Notes: a model not told the origin generated them from the letters alone. Shown: positions 19,871 to 30,445, counted from the first letter of the stretch. The stretch: DNA of 64,000 nucleotides from an uncultured Collinsella sp. (GCA_959599915.1 CAUGJE010000004.1:1-64000), one strand, 5' to 3'. Translations and numbers: made by a program.

Positions 19871-19932
19871 CACTCATTGGGGACGTACTTAAATGAGTAG
19901 TTTCACTCATTTAAGTACGTCCCCAATGAGTA
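19871..19932. repeat. Pair of inverted 29-bp GGGGAC-type repeats
   Basis: One copy (19871-19899) is followed four bases later by an inverted copy (19904-19932), forming a nested palindrome. A third partial copy follows up to about 19952. It lies between the DUF1593 gene and the zinc-ribbon operon. Confidence 0.8.
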
Positions 19933-20072
19933 AAGTGCGTCCCCAATGAGTAGGAAAAATGGGCCATGTGTCCCAGTTGTGGAGACTCGTTGAGCCGTCT
20001 GGGTATCGTGAAAGATCGCGCGCTCGCCCATCATCAAAAGTGACACACGCTACCTGTTGATGGGAGGCAGCC

Positions 20073-20810
20073 ATGGGCTTCTTTGACAAAATGTTCGAGA
20101 AGAAAGAGTGCGCGATTTGCGGTACCGAGCTGGGACTTCTCGGCAAGACCAAAATCAACGAAGGTTACCTGTGCAAAGAGTGCGCCGGCAAACTCTCCCC
20201 CTACTTTCACGGCTATCGCTCCAGCACCGCGGACGATATACGCGAGCAACTCGCCTACCGCGAGGCCAACGCCGAGCGCCTGGCCTCGTTCAACCCCACG
20301 CGCACGCTTTCTGCCGGGCGAACCAACATCATGCTCGACGAAGACGCGGGCCTGCTGATTATCACTTCGCAGAGCCGCTGGCGCGACGCCAATCCCGACA
20401 TCATCGAGTTCTCACAGGTACTCGGCTGCGATATGGACATCGACGAGCATCGCACCGAGATCTATCGCGAGACCAAGGACGGCGAGCGCGAGAGCTACAA
20501 CCCGCCGCGCTACGACCTGGATTACGACTTTAATCTAACCATCCACGTCAACACGCCGTACTTTACCGAGATCAACCTGCGCGTGAACGACTCCACCATC
20601 GATCAGCGCGGGTCCATCGAGTACCGCGAGGCCAAGCGCCAGGCAACCGAAGTCCGCGATGCGTTGGTACAGCTGCGCCAGGAAACGCGCGACAGCGTCG
20701 TGGCCGCCAAGGCCCCCAAGACCGCGGTCACCTGCCCCTTCTGCGGAGCCACCACCATTCCCGATGCCAGTGGGCGCTGCGAATACTGCGGCGGCGCAAT
20801 CGGCGCATAG
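20073..20810 (+). CDS. DUF4428 zinc-ribbon protein
   Basis: A 245-residue soluble protein. The N-terminus has a DUF4428-type zinc ribbon (CAICGTELG...CKECAGKLS, residues 13-35), the middle a beta-rich domain, and the C-terminus a second ribbon (CPFCGATTIPDASGRCEYCGG). It is the first gene of a three-gene operon (spacing 24 bp and 48 bp) with another zinc-ribbon membrane protein and an SPFH protein. Zinc-ribbon proteins of this type accompany SPFH genes in Firmicutes, where they appear to help organise membrane complexes; the role here is inferred. The ATG follows TGGGAGGCAGCC. Confidence 0.8.
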   Translation: MGFFDKMFEKKECAICGTELGLLGKTKINEGYLCKECAGKLSPYFHGYRSSTADDIREQLAYREANAERLASFNPTRTLSAGRTNIMLDEDAGLLIITSQSRWRDANPDIIEFSQVLGCDMDIDEHRTEIYRETKDGERESYNPPRYDLDYDFNLTIHVNTPYFTEINLRVNDSTIDQRGSIEYREAKRQATEVRDALVQLRQETRDSVVAAKAPKTAVTCPFCGATTIPDASGRCEYCGGAIGA

Positions 20811-20834
20811 CCCCCGGCACGGAAAGGACCGATC

Positions 20835-22157
20835 ATGGCCTTCGAGAGCGTCAACTATCAGTGCCCCGCGTGTGGCGGCCCCCTTCACTTTGCCAGTGCC
20901 GAGCAAAAGCTCGTCTGTGACTACTGCGATTCTCGTTTTGAAGTCGAAGAAGTCGAGGCCCTCTATCGCGAGCGCCAGGACAAGGCAGATGCCAAAGCCG
21001 ATGCCGCAGCCGCGGCCCCCAAGCCTGCTGTCGACGATGCCGTGCAGGAGCTGGCTCAAAACGCCGGCTACATCTGCTCGTCGTGCGGTGCCGAGCTGGT
21101 CTCGGACGGCACCGTCGCCGTTACCACCTGTCCATACTGCGGCAACTCTGCCGTGGCACCCGGCCAGCTCTCGGGCGACTTCTCACCCGACCTGGTGATT
21201 CCGTTTAAGCTCGGGCGCGACGATGTCATGGCCGCGCTCAAGGAACACTACAAGGGCAAGATCTTGCTGCCCAAGAGCTTTGTCACCGGCAACCATATCG
21301 ACGAAGTCCAAGGTGTCTACGTGCCGTTTTGGCTCTACGGCGCCCGCGTTGACGGCGAACTGTACTTTGACGCGACCAACGAGACCGTAACCGAGGAATC
21401 CGATCGCACCGTCACGATCACCGACCACTACGACGCCTACCGTAAAGGCAATATCTCGTTTGAGCGCGTGCCCGTCGACGGATCGTCCAAGATGCCCGAC
21501 GGCCACATGGACGCCATCGAGCCGTTTGACTACGGCGCGCTGCGCCCGTTTTCGGTCGCGTATATGCCCGGCTACATCGCCAACCGCTACGACGAGGACT
21601 GCGAAACCTGCAAGGCGCGCGCCGAGCGCCGCATGGAGGAGAGCACGATCTCGGCCCTGCGCGAGACCGTCGTCGACGAATATGACGACGCCACGGTCGA
21701 AAGCAAGCAGCTCGACTACACCTGGGAAGAAAGCGATTATGCCCTGTTCCCCGTGTGGATGCTCTCTACCTCGTGGAACGGCAAGGGTTATCTGTTTGCC
21801 ATGAACGGCCAGACCGGTCGCATGGTCGGCGAGCTCCCTTGTTCCAAGCCCAAGCTCGCCATTGCCTCGGTGCTGTTCTTTGTGATCGGATTTGCCCTCT
21901 CCCAGATCCTCTTCATGGGTGAGAACGCCTTCAATCCGGATTACCTCACCTTTGATGTCGAGGGCATCCTCATCAACATCATCGCGCCACTGATCATCGT
22001 GATTATCGGAGACGTGCTGCTGGTAGGCCAGCTCAAGACAGCCAACGAGGCCACCCACGCCGATTGCTACTGCGGAGACCTCGACCTGACCGAGAAGCAC
22101 GACACCTTCAGCCATACCGAGACCTTGGTCGTCATGAAGGACAACAAAGACGATTAA
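20835..22157 (+). CDS. TFIIB-type zinc-ribbon membrane protein (YdjG-like)
   Basis: A 440-residue protein with two zinc ribbons: CPACGG...CDYCDS at residues 10-37 and CSSCGAEL...CPYCGN at about 78-105. A globular domain follows (about 120-320), then two membrane helices (about 340-362 and 378-402) and a cytosolic tail. The plan matches B. subtilis YdjG-type proteins, which sit next to the SPFH protein YdjI. The ATG follows GAAAGGACCGATC. Middle gene of the zinc-ribbon/SPFH operon. Confidence 0.8.
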   Translation: MAFESVNYQCPACGGPLHFASAEQKLVCDYCDSRFEVEEVEALYRERQDKADAKADAAAAAPKPAVDDAVQELAQNAGYICSSCGAELVSDGTVAVTTCPYCGNSAVAPGQLSGDFSPDLVIPFKLGRDDVMAALKEHYKGKILLPKSFVTGNHIDEVQGVYVPFWLYGARVDGELYFDATNETVTEESDRTVTITDHYDAYRKGNISFERVPVDGSSKMPDGHMDAIEPFDYGALRPFSVAYMPGYIANRYDEDCETCKARAERRMEESTISALRETVVDEYDDATVESKQLDYTWEESDYALFPVWMLSTSWNGKGYLFAMNGQTGRMVGELPCSKPKLAIASVLFFVIGFALSQILFMGENAFNPDYLTFDVEGILINIIAPLIIVIIGDVLLVGQLKTANEATHADCYCGDLDLTEKHDTFSHTETLVVMKDNKDD

Positions 22158-22205
22158 CCATTCTGACCAATACCACCCGGCCTTTGACGAGAAAGGAAGA
22201 TCACC

Positions 22206-23447
22206 ATGGGACTCTTGAAAGCTGGATTGGGAGCTGCCGGCGGCGTCATGGCCGACCAGTGGAAGGAATTTATCTATTGCGAATCGATGCCCGCTGACGT
22301 CTTGGCGTGCAAGGGCAGCAAGCGCACCGGCGGCCGCAGCTCCAACACGCGCGGCGAGGACAACGTCATCTCCAACGGCTCCGTCATCGCCGTCAACGAC
22401 GGCCAGGGCATGCTCGTGGTGCAAAACGGCAAGATCATCGAAGTCGCGCTGGAGCCCGGCGAGTTTGTCTTTGACACTGGCAGCGAGCCGAGCGTCTTTA
22501 GCGGCAACCTAGGCGATTCCATCAAGGAGACCTTCGCCAATATCGGCAGCCGCTTTACCTTTGGCGGCGACGCGGGCAAAGACCAGCGCGTGTACTTCAT
22601 CAACACCAAGGAGATCATCGGCAACAAGTACGGCACCGCCTCGCCTGTGCCCTTCCGCGTGGTCGACAACAACATTGGTCTGGACGTCGACATCTCCGTG
22701 CGATGCAACGGCGAGTATTCGTACCGCATCACCAACCCGCTGCTGTTCTACACCAACGTATGCGGCAACGTGACCGATAGCTACACGCGCGACAAGATCG
22801 ACAGCCAGCTTAAGTCCGAGCTGCTCACCGCCCTGCAGCCCGCCTTCGCCAAGATCTCGGAGATGGGCATCCGCTACAGCGCCATCCCCGGCCACACCAC
22901 CGAGCTCGCCCGCGCGCTCAACGAGGTTCTCTCTGCCGACTGGCGTGACCTGCGCGGTGTCGAGATCGTGAGCTTTGGCGTCAACTCCATCGCCGCCTCG
23001 CAAGAGGACGAGCAGATGATCAAGGACCTGCAGAAAGCCGCAGTCATGCGCGATCCCACCATGGCGGCAGCCAACATTGCCAGCGCCCAGAGCGACGCAA
23101 TGCGCGCGGCAGCCGCCAATCCCAACGGCGCGATGGCAGGCTTTATGGGCATGGGCATGGCAGGTGGCATGGGCGGCATGAACGCCAGCCAGCTGTTCGC
23201 CGCCGGCCAGGCACAGCAGCAGGCCGCCCCGCAACCGGCTCCGGCACCCGCTCCCGCACCGGCTCCTGCCGCTGCCCCCGCGGCCGGCACATGGACCTGC
23301 AGCTGCGGCGCCACCAACACCGGCAAGTTCTGCTCCGAGTGCGGCAGTCCCGCACCCGCCCCGGCACCGGCCAAGTGGTTCTGCCCCAACTGCGGCAGCG
23401 AAAACGGCGGCAAGTTCTGCAGCAACTGCGGAACGCCCAGGCCCTAG
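22206..23447 (+). CDS. SPFH-domain protein with C-terminal zinc ribbons (YdjI-like)
   Basis: A 413-residue protein. Residues about 30-290 form an SPFH/virion-core-like domain of the YdjI type; then comes an Ala/Met/Gly-rich helix region, a Pro-Ala repeat linker (APAPAP), and two zinc ribbons ending in CSNCGTP. In B. subtilis YdjI works with YdjG/H and the PspA-like protein YdjF at the membrane under envelope stress. Here no PspA gene is in the operon. The start ATG has GAAAGGAAGATCACC upstream. Confidence 0.88.
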   Translation: MGLLKAGLGAAGGVMADQWKEFIYCESMPADVLACKGSKRTGGRSSNTRGEDNVISNGSVIAVNDGQGMLVVQNGKIIEVALEPGEFVFDTGSEPSVFSGNLGDSIKETFANIGSRFTFGGDAGKDQRVYFINTKEIIGNKYGTASPVPFRVVDNNIGLDVDISVRCNGEYSYRITNPLLFYTNVCGNVTDSYTRDKIDSQLKSELLTALQPAFAKISEMGIRYSAIPGHTTELARALNEVLSADWRDLRGVEIVSFGVNSIAASQEDEQMIKDLQKAAVMRDPTMAAANIASAQSDAMRAAAANPNGAMAGFMGMGMAGGMGGMNASQLFAAGQAQQQAAPQPAPAPAPAPAPAAAPAAGTWTCSCGATNTGKFCSECGSPAPAPAPAKWFCPNCGSENGGKFCSNCGTPRP

Positions 23448-23527
23448 CCCCTCTATCTGGTAATTGGCGGGGGATCCGCCACCCCCGCATTTGCTTCTAT
23501 GGGTTTCGTTCGATAAAGGAGGACACC

Positions 23528-24369
23528 ATGAAGACAACGTTCAAAAAGCCCGTACTCGCATTTCTGACATGCGTCCTTGCGCTCGCCTTTGCCCTGACGG
23601 GCTGCAGCGGCGGCGGCAAAGACCCCAAGGCTAACTTCGTCGGCAGCTGGGAACTCTCGGGTGGAACCCTGGAGGGCGAAGAACTGACCGATGAGTACAT
23701 GAAGATGCTCGAGGATTGGGGTGTGCCCTGCGTCCTGATTCTCGATGAGGACGGTACAGGTGCCCTCGACCTGTTCCTTGAAGTCGTCGACCTTAAATGG
23801 GAGGCAAAGGACGCCACCACCGTAACCATCACCGCCGAAGACGAGTCGCATGACATGAAGCTCAAGGACGGCAAGCTCATCCTCGAAGAGGATGATGGCA
23901 ATCTTGTCTTTACCAAGTCCGACAAGGACCTGTCCGGCACGGTGAAGAAGGATCGCGAGGCGGCCGAGAAGGAAGAAGAGATCGACGAGGCCGTCGAAGA
24001 CGACACGTCCAGAAGATTGAAATCTCCCCCGCCGTCACCGTTGCCGATGACGACCTGTGCACCATCACCATCACCGAGAAGTTCAAGGACGAGTGGGGCG
24101 ACATCGGTTTTGTCGTCAACATCACCAACAAGAGCGACAAGGACCTGACCTTCTACGCTCCTTCCGGCAAGACCAACGTCAACGGCACCATGAAGGAACC
24201 CTGGTTCTCGGCTCACCTGATGCCCGGCACCAACGCCACTGAGGAATTCACGTTCTCGAACGGCACGCTCGATAGCCTTGACGACCTGGTCAATACGACC
24301 ATCGGCATCGACGCCTACCTGACCGATTCCTACGAGGACGTCGCCTCCTACAGCGCAACCATCGCGTAG
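23528..24369 (+). pseudogene. Lipoprotein gene with a frameshift
   Basis: The start (ATG after AAAGGAGG) encodes a clear lipoprotein signal ending Leu-Thr-Gly-Cys near residue 27, then an acidic domain that compares with DUF5105/DUF4352-type lipoproteins. At about 24005 the reading frame shifts by one base: the first frame turns into low-complexity Ser/Pro/Arg sequence, while the next frame carries well-formed protein (QKIEISPAVTVADDD, then ITNKSDKDLTFYA) through to the TAG at 24367-24369. A single missing base near GACGACACGTCC explains it. There is no slippery heptamer, so this is probably a mutation or sequence error rather than programmed frameshifting. Confidence 0.75.
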
Positions 24370-24419
24370 CGGCACGTAACATCAGCCGCGGATTGGCGGA
24401 CACATCCGCGCACATGCCA

Positions 24420-24454
24420 GGCGGGGCCGCAGGAGATAATCCTGCGGCCCCGCC
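24420..24454 (+). terminator. Strong hairpin after the lipoprotein gene
   Basis: Perfect 15-bp arms (24420-24434 and 24440-24454, GC-rich) with a five-base loop, followed by GCTTTAT. It probably ends the plus-strand operon. Confidence 0.75.
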
Positions 24455-24485
24455 GCTTTATGCCGACAGCACTGCCCATACAAGC

Positions 24486-24526
24486 AGGCCGCCCGCCGTT
24501 TTTAGATGCAAAACGGCGGGCGGCCT
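24486..24526 (-). terminator. Terminator between convergent genes
   Basis: Perfect 17-bp arms (AGGCCGCCCGCCGTTTT and complement) with T/A-rich inner ends. It can end transcription of the minus-strand response regulator and back up the plus-strand terminator. Confidence 0.75.
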
Positions 24527-24562
24527 ATCTTTACGGCGCCAGAACACGGATGAGCGCACCGA

Positions 24563-25186
24563 CTACGGGCGCTCCATATTGGGAACGATGCTGCCCTCGG
24601 TCACCGCATGTACGGCCAGGCGCATGATGTTGTCGTAACCGGTCTTGTTGAGGATCTCCGAGATGCGGCGCTTGATGGTGCCCTCGCTCATAAACAACTC
24701 GGCCGCGATCTCGCGACGACTTTTGCCCTCGCAGGCAAGGCGCAAAATCGACAGCTCGACATCGTCAAGGGCCGCCGTGCCCGAGAAAATGCTCTCGGGC
24801 GGCTTGGGAAACGTACAGTAGCCCGCCAGCGTGGAACGCATCACGGCGAACAGTTCGTCGATGCCGACGTTCTTGTACACAAAGCTATCGACGCCCGCCT
24901 CGCGAGCCTGATCGACAAAGGTGATCTCGGGCATGCCGGTCATGATGATGACGCGACACTCGGGCAGCTCCTCTTTAATACGCGCCGCCGCCACGATGCC
25001 GTTTGAATCGTGTTCGGTGCACACGTCCATCAGTATCATGTCCGGGCGCTCCTTGAGCGCGACACCCAAGGCCTCGGAGGCATCGGCGATCGCGGCGACG
25101 ATGGTCATATCGGGCTGGTCGCCAACGGAGCGCGCGAGGCTCTCGCGCAGAATGGCCTGGTCTTCGACTATAAGGACGCGGATCAT
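24563..25186 (-). CDS. NarL/FixJ-family response regulator
   Basis: A 207-residue response regulator. The receiver domain (residues 1-120) has the acidic pocket (Glu8-Asp9), phospho-acceptor Asp54 in LMDV and the Thr/Lys switch residues; a LuxR-type helix-turn-helix occupies about 140-200 (LACEGKSRREIAAELFMSEGTIKRRISEI). Its ATG overlaps the stop of the upstream histidine kinase (ATGA), showing tight coupling. The target genes are unknown. Confidence 0.92.
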   Translation of the reverse strand: MIRVLIVEDQAILRESLARSVGDQPDMTIVAAIADASEALGVALKERPDMILMDVCTEHDSNGIVAAARIKEELPECRVIIMTGMPEITFVDQAREAGVDSFVYKNVGIDELFAVMRSTLAGYCTFPKPPESIFSGTAALDDVELSILRLACEGKSRREIAAELFMSEGTIKRRISEILNKTGYDNIMRLAVHAVTEGSIVPNMERP

Positions 25187-26682
25187 GAGCTTCTCCTTTG
25201 GGACGTGTCGTTGGCGTTAAGCGGAATGGATACCGCAAGCGTAAAGGGCGGGGCGGCGTGGACCTCTAGGCTGCCACCCAGATCTTGCGCGACATGCCTC
25301 ATACCTGGGATACCCGTTCCCTCGCGATACGATACGGGGGCAGGCGCGCCATCGTTAGAAACGGTCATCCGCGCAACAGCGCCGTCTTCCGACGTCTCCT
25401 GCCACAGGCGCACATGGACCTGATGGGCCTGTGCATGCTTGGTGGCGTTGGTCGAGGCTTCGCGGATAATCTGCAAAAATGCGGCGGCGACACGCGCGTC
25501 GCTTGGCAGCTCTCCCTCCACATCGATCTGCACGCTCACCAGGCCAAAGGCATGGACGATATCGCCCAGTTGCTCTGCCGGTTCGGTGTCACCCCTGCTA
25601 TGCAAGTCGGCGGCAATCGAGCGCAGCAGCGGATCGATCTGCTCGAGCGACTCGTCATCCAGGCGCCCCTCCTCAAGATAACGATGGAGGATGGACAGGC
25701 GCTGACCGATCACATCGTGCACACGGGCGCGCATACGCAGATAGGCCGCATTGTCAGCAACTTTTTTGACTTCTTCGATCTGGGCTTGGAGCTCTTGGCC
25801 CGCAAGCTCAAGCAGGTGGTTGGCTTGCGCCAGGCGATCATGAGCATGCGCATACTCTGTTACATCCAGGCCGATAATGCGCTCGAAGAGGCGGCCCGAA
25901 ACCATAACGTCATCGTGCACAAACAAGCGAATCTCGGCGGGAGAAACCTCGACCACAACGCGCGCCTCACCAAAGCGGTCCAGATTAATGCGCACGCGGT
26001 TCTTGCTGCTTTCGGGCATTTGCATGCTGAGTTTGCGCAGGTCGTTCCACGTACCGCTCATATCGCCTAGGTCGGTGGGCATATGAAGCTCCACCAGGTT
26101 TTTTCGCATGCAGCGGTTCATGAGCAGCGGACGGCCCCTCGGGTCCAGATACAGGATGCCCACGGGAATCACGTTGATGGTTTCGATCGTCGAGAACGTA
26201 GTGATATCTTCCTGGCGGTTACGGACGTCCATCAAGAGCGCCGCGATGGAGCGGAACAGGAAGAACGCTCCCTCCGCGATAAGGACAAGGGCCCACGCCG
26301 AGCCCACGGCAAAAACCACCGGCGGTGTAACGGCGACAACAAGCAGCAGCTCGGCCAGCATGACGGGGCGACGATAGTGCACCATAAGCAACACGCCATA
26401 GGCAAAGATCGCGGCATTGAGCCACAGCACTCCGCCCATTGCCCTGGCGCAAACGTCAAGCGGCGCCACCAGATACGAGCCAGACGACGCGAATAAGATG
26501 AGCACCGAAATCATCAGGTGAAGCACAAGGCTCGCCTCGTAGGCGCAAATCACCTTACGGTTATAGGACGAGCGGCGCGATGCGATGAGCGGGACGTGGA
26601 TCATCTGCAGACACGCAGCCAGGGCAAAGACAACATCGAGCGCAACGATTTGGGGAAGGATGAGCGAAATCTGCATCGTCAC
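25183..26682 (-). CDS. Membrane sensor histidine kinase (HisKA_3 type)
   Basis: A 499-residue kinase with about six N-terminal membrane helices (residues 5-150), a PAS-like domain (about 165-275), a coiled segment, and a kinase core. The phospho-accepting His322 is in RARVHDVIGQRLS, the N-box near residue 430 reads NATKHAQAH, and a GTGIPGM glycine box follows, typical of the NarX/DesK group. It probably phosphorylates the regulator encoded right after it. Start is GTG at 26682, overlapping the previous stop (GTGA); ATG at 26676 is possible. Confidence 0.88.
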   Translation of the reverse strand: MTMQISLILPQIVALDVVFALAACLQMIHVPLIASRRSSYNRKVICAYEASLVLHLMISVLILFASSGSYLVAPLDVCARAMGGVLWLNAAIFAYGVLLMVHYRRPVMLAELLLVVAVTPPVVFAVGSAWALVLIAEGAFFLFRSIAALLMDVRNRQEDITTFSTIETINVIPVGILYLDPRGRPLLMNRCMRKNLVELHMPTDLGDMSGTWNDLRKLSMQMPESSKNRVRINLDRFGEARVVVEVSPAEIRLFVHDDVMVSGRLFERIIGLDVTEYAHAHDRLAQANHLLELAGQELQAQIEEVKKVADNAAYLRMRARVHDVIGQRLSILHRYLEEGRLDDESLEQIDPLLRSIAADLHSRGDTEPAEQLGDIVHAFGLVSVQIDVEGELPSDARVAAAFLQIIREASTNATKHAQAHQVHVRLWQETSEDGAVARMTVSNDGAPAPVSYREGTGIPGMRHVAQDLGGSLEVHAAPPFTLAVSIPLNANDTSQRRSS

Positions 26683-28478
26683 TCACCCGCCCTCGGCATC
26701 AAAACGATCATGCGCAGCTGGCCGGGCTCGCCCTCAAGGCGGTATGCCACGTTGCGCCCCTGCAGCGCACTTTCGAGTTCATGGGCGGCCGGTGTCTGAG
26801 ACAAGTCTTCCTCATCGTTGGAGAAAAGCGTAGCGCGCAGCTCGACACTGCACGAGTCATGGTCGCCCAAGTGATACATAAGCGCCGGATGGTCGGTGGT
26901 GTAGGCAAAAAACGCAAAATCATACACGCAGTCGTACAGGGCGCTTACCGTACTGGCGTGCATGGGGCGTCGTATGGCGATAATCGAGGCGCAATCGACA
27001 TCGACGGTGCGCAGGTCGCTTGCGAGCTCGTTGGCAATGAGCTGGATGCGGTCGCGGTCAAAGCCGCTCTCCCCGTGCTGCGCCAGCGTGAGCGACCCCT
27101 TGCGCTTGCAATAGGCGACGAGCATCTTGGCGCGCTGTAGCATGCGGTAACGCTCGTGAGAAGACGCTTCGTCGGTCAACGGCGGCAGCGAGCTCAGCAG
27201 GTCGTACATCCCTTCGAGCGCGCGGGCAAGCGCCTGGTCCACGTCTTGGACCAGCAAGGTCTCGGCCTCTTGATCTGCCAGGTGCGTCTTAAGGTCGTAG
27301 TCGGCGGCGAGCAGCTCGTTTTGACGCTGCAGCTCCATGCGACGATGCGCCAGCTCACGGTTAAGCTCGTTGAGCTCCGACACGTCTTGGGCAAGCAGGG
27401 CCGATCCGCCCAGCAGTGGAAAGGCACGATACATCACATCGGAATCGGACACCACAGCAAAGGCATGGGCGCGGCCGTGCTCCTGGGCCCACAACTCCTC
27501 GCGCACGCCTACCGGCATTGGCTTTGACACCGGCGTGGCATAGACCTCCTGCAGGTCGCGCGTTAGAACTTTGAGGTCGAGCGGCAAGGTGTCGAAGATG
27601 CCGGCGATGTCGTGATACGACGGAATGACACCGCAATCGAGACAGATTTCCATCGCCACCACGCACAGGACGCAATAGACGAGCGAAAAGTTGAGCCTCC
27701 ATGCCCAGGGCACGCGCAGAGCATACGAGATGGCAAAGAATGCGCCACCCAGTAGTACGAGCGCCGCCGTGCCCGAGAAACGCTGGATGCGAAAGGACGA
27801 GGACCGACCAACCAGGATAAAAAAGGCCACAAAGTTAAAGGCCGTCCACACGAGGACGGCGAAATAACCCCAGCCGTATGTGTAATCGTTGCTCCAGGTG
27901 TCGCTTGTACGGTCAAAGCGGAAGACCTGCTGGTGAAAATCGTTGGTGAGCACAAATCCGATAAGCAGGATGGCCACAATCCACAGCGCAGCGCAGTAGC
28001 GGCGACCCAGGCGGTGCTGTTCCACGCCCGCGAGGCGCAGGCCGCACAGCTGGTAGAGCAGCGGAATGATCGTCATGGGCACGTAGTACAGGTACCACAG
28101 CACGGTGGCATAGAACGGCGTGAACGACTTGTATTTGAGGATTACCTCGATCATCCAGAGGGCGCAGATAGTGGCAACGGCAACAAGGCGGCGGCGCAAG
28201 ACGTAGTCCAGGCAGCGCAGGTACGCCAACACACCCCAGATTGAAAAGGCGATTGCGGCAACAAGCAACGGAAGAGAGCTCGAGTGGACGAGCGCATCCA
28301 CGACCTCTTCGGACACCTCGCTATAGGCGGGCACGACGTTAGAAAGTTTGGGGTCGAAGGCGAACAGCGCCGGCAAAACTGCCAAAAGCATGAGGAACAG
28401 CGCGGTGATGGCGCCGGCGATAGCAAAGACGCGGTGACGGTACACCTGATGTGTTATGCCAACAAGGAATCGCGGCAT
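26679..28478 (-). CDS. Membrane kinase-like protein, degenerate partner of the two-component pair
   Basis: About 599 residues from ATG 28478 (earlier starts at 28562 or 28655 are possible; none has a good ribosome site). The N-terminus has about seven to eight membrane helices in the style of 7TM sensor domains, then a coiled region (LNRELAHRRMELQRQNELL) and a C-terminal domain shaped like a histidine-kinase core. I cannot find the HDxxG phospho-histidine motif or the glycine boxes; the place where His is expected reads DVDQALARALEGMYDLLS. It overlaps the next kinase gene, so it likely acts as a sensor that modulates the active kinase rather than a kinase itself. Confidence 0.75.
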   Translation of the reverse strand: MPRFLVGITHQVYRHRVFAIAGAITALFLMLLAVLPALFAFDPKLSNVVPAYSEVSEEVVDALVHSSSLPLLVAAIAFSIWGVLAYLRCLDYVLRRRLVAVATICALWMIEVILKYKSFTPFYATVLWYLYYVPMTIIPLLYQLCGLRLAGVEQHRLGRRYCAALWIVAILLIGFVLTNDFHQQVFRFDRTSDTWSNDYTYGWGYFAVLVWTAFNFVAFFILVGRSSSFRIQRFSGTAALVLLGGAFFAISYALRVPWAWRLNFSLVYCVLCVVAMEICLDCGVIPSYHDIAGIFDTLPLDLKVLTRDLQEVYATPVSKPMPVGVREELWAQEHGRAHAFAVVSDSDVMYRAFPLLGGSALLAQDVSELNELNRELAHRRMELQRQNELLAADYDLKTHLADQEAETLLVQDVDQALARALEGMYDLLSSLPPLTDEASSHERYRMLQRAKMLVAYCKRKGSLTLAQHGESGFDRDRIQLIANELASDLRTVDVDCASIIAIRRPMHASTVSALYDCVYDFAFFAYTTDHPALMYHLGDHDSCSVELRATLFSNDEEDLSQTPAAHELESALQGRNVAYRLEGEPGQLRMIVLMPRAGE

Positions 28479-28648
28479 GGCGAAGAGCCTGCCGCCCCTA
28501 GGATCCGCTACGGGCGCGGATCGGGCGGCCGCGTGGCCAATATGTCGCTCGCGGGTACCCATAGTGCTTTTAGTGTACCGACAGGCAGGCCCAAAAAGCG
28601 GGCCACATGTCCCAAAATCCGCAGACGGCAGGGAGTGTCCCCAGCGAC

Positions 28649-28677
28649 TAATCATTTAAGTACGTCCCCAATGACTA
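28649..28677. repeat. 29-bp palindromic GGGGAC-type repeat
   Basis: Arms TAATCATT and AATGACTA (one mismatch) around TAAGTACGTCCCC. It lies at the promoter side of the kinase operon, close to the hairpin at 28686-28749 and a further repeat at 28760. Confidence 0.75.
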
Positions 28678-28685
28678 CCAATGAC

Positions 28686-28749
28686 GAGAGTGGATAATCT
28701 CCCACTTTGAGCCCGCAGACAGGCAAAAAACGGGAGATTATCCACTCTC
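28686..28749. repeat. Intergenic hairpin, GTGGATAATCTCCC family, copy 2
   Basis: Eighteen-bp arms GAGAGTGGATAATCTCCC (28686-28703) and complement (28732-28749). Compared with copy 1 at 8085-8148, position four of the arm and its partner both changed, keeping the pair. Confidence 0.8.
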
Positions 28750-28759
28750 ATTCTGCGGG

Positions 28760-28788
28760 CACTCATTTAAGTACGTCCCCAATGAGTG
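28760..28788. repeat. 29-bp palindromic GGGGAC-type repeat
   Basis: CACTCATT/AATGAGTG arms around TAAGTACGTCCCC; identical to the copy at 13128-13156. Confidence 0.8.
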
Positions 28789-28798
28789 CTTTTTTGAC

Positions 28799-28837
28799 AA
28801 AGCGCCCGGCGAGCACAAGCTGCTCGCCGGGCGCTTT
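28799..28837 (-). terminator. Terminator hairpin after the second GH1 gene
   Basis: Perfect 17-bp arms (AAAGCGCCCGGCGAGCA and complement) with a five-base loop; the minus-strand stem ends in CGCTTT. It lies about 30 bases past the stop codon. Confidence 0.75.
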
Positions 28838-28867
28838 AGTTAGGAAGCTGTGGTTGTTGGGAAAACC

Positions 28868-30301
<1,434 letters not shown>

Positions 30302-30334
30302 TCAATCCTTTCACACGCTGTTTGTCGTGGCTTC

Positions 30335-30438
30335 AGTATCCCCGTAAGCAGCGCGCTACTCAACGACAGCGGCGCAGGCCGACACTTCTTTTCGCGCACA
30401 GGCGCCCCGCAGCCGCCCCCGTCTGACACTTTTTGATA
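30335..30438 (-). promoter_or_regulatory. Promoter and direct-repeat operator of the second GH1 gene
   Basis: Plus-strand boxes GACACTTCTTTTCG (from 30381) and GACACTTTTTGATA (from 30425) are 44 bp apart. A minus-strand GATACT -10 (30340-30335) lies 41 bp from the proximal box, as in the first GH1 promoter, with TTGAGT 17 bp upstream as a weak -35. Confidence 0.65.
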
Positions 30439-30445
30439 CCGCCGC

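Noticed and set aside
23990..24020. Programmed ribosomal frameshift in the lipoprotein gene
   Set aside because: No slippery heptamer or obvious downstream stimulator is present.
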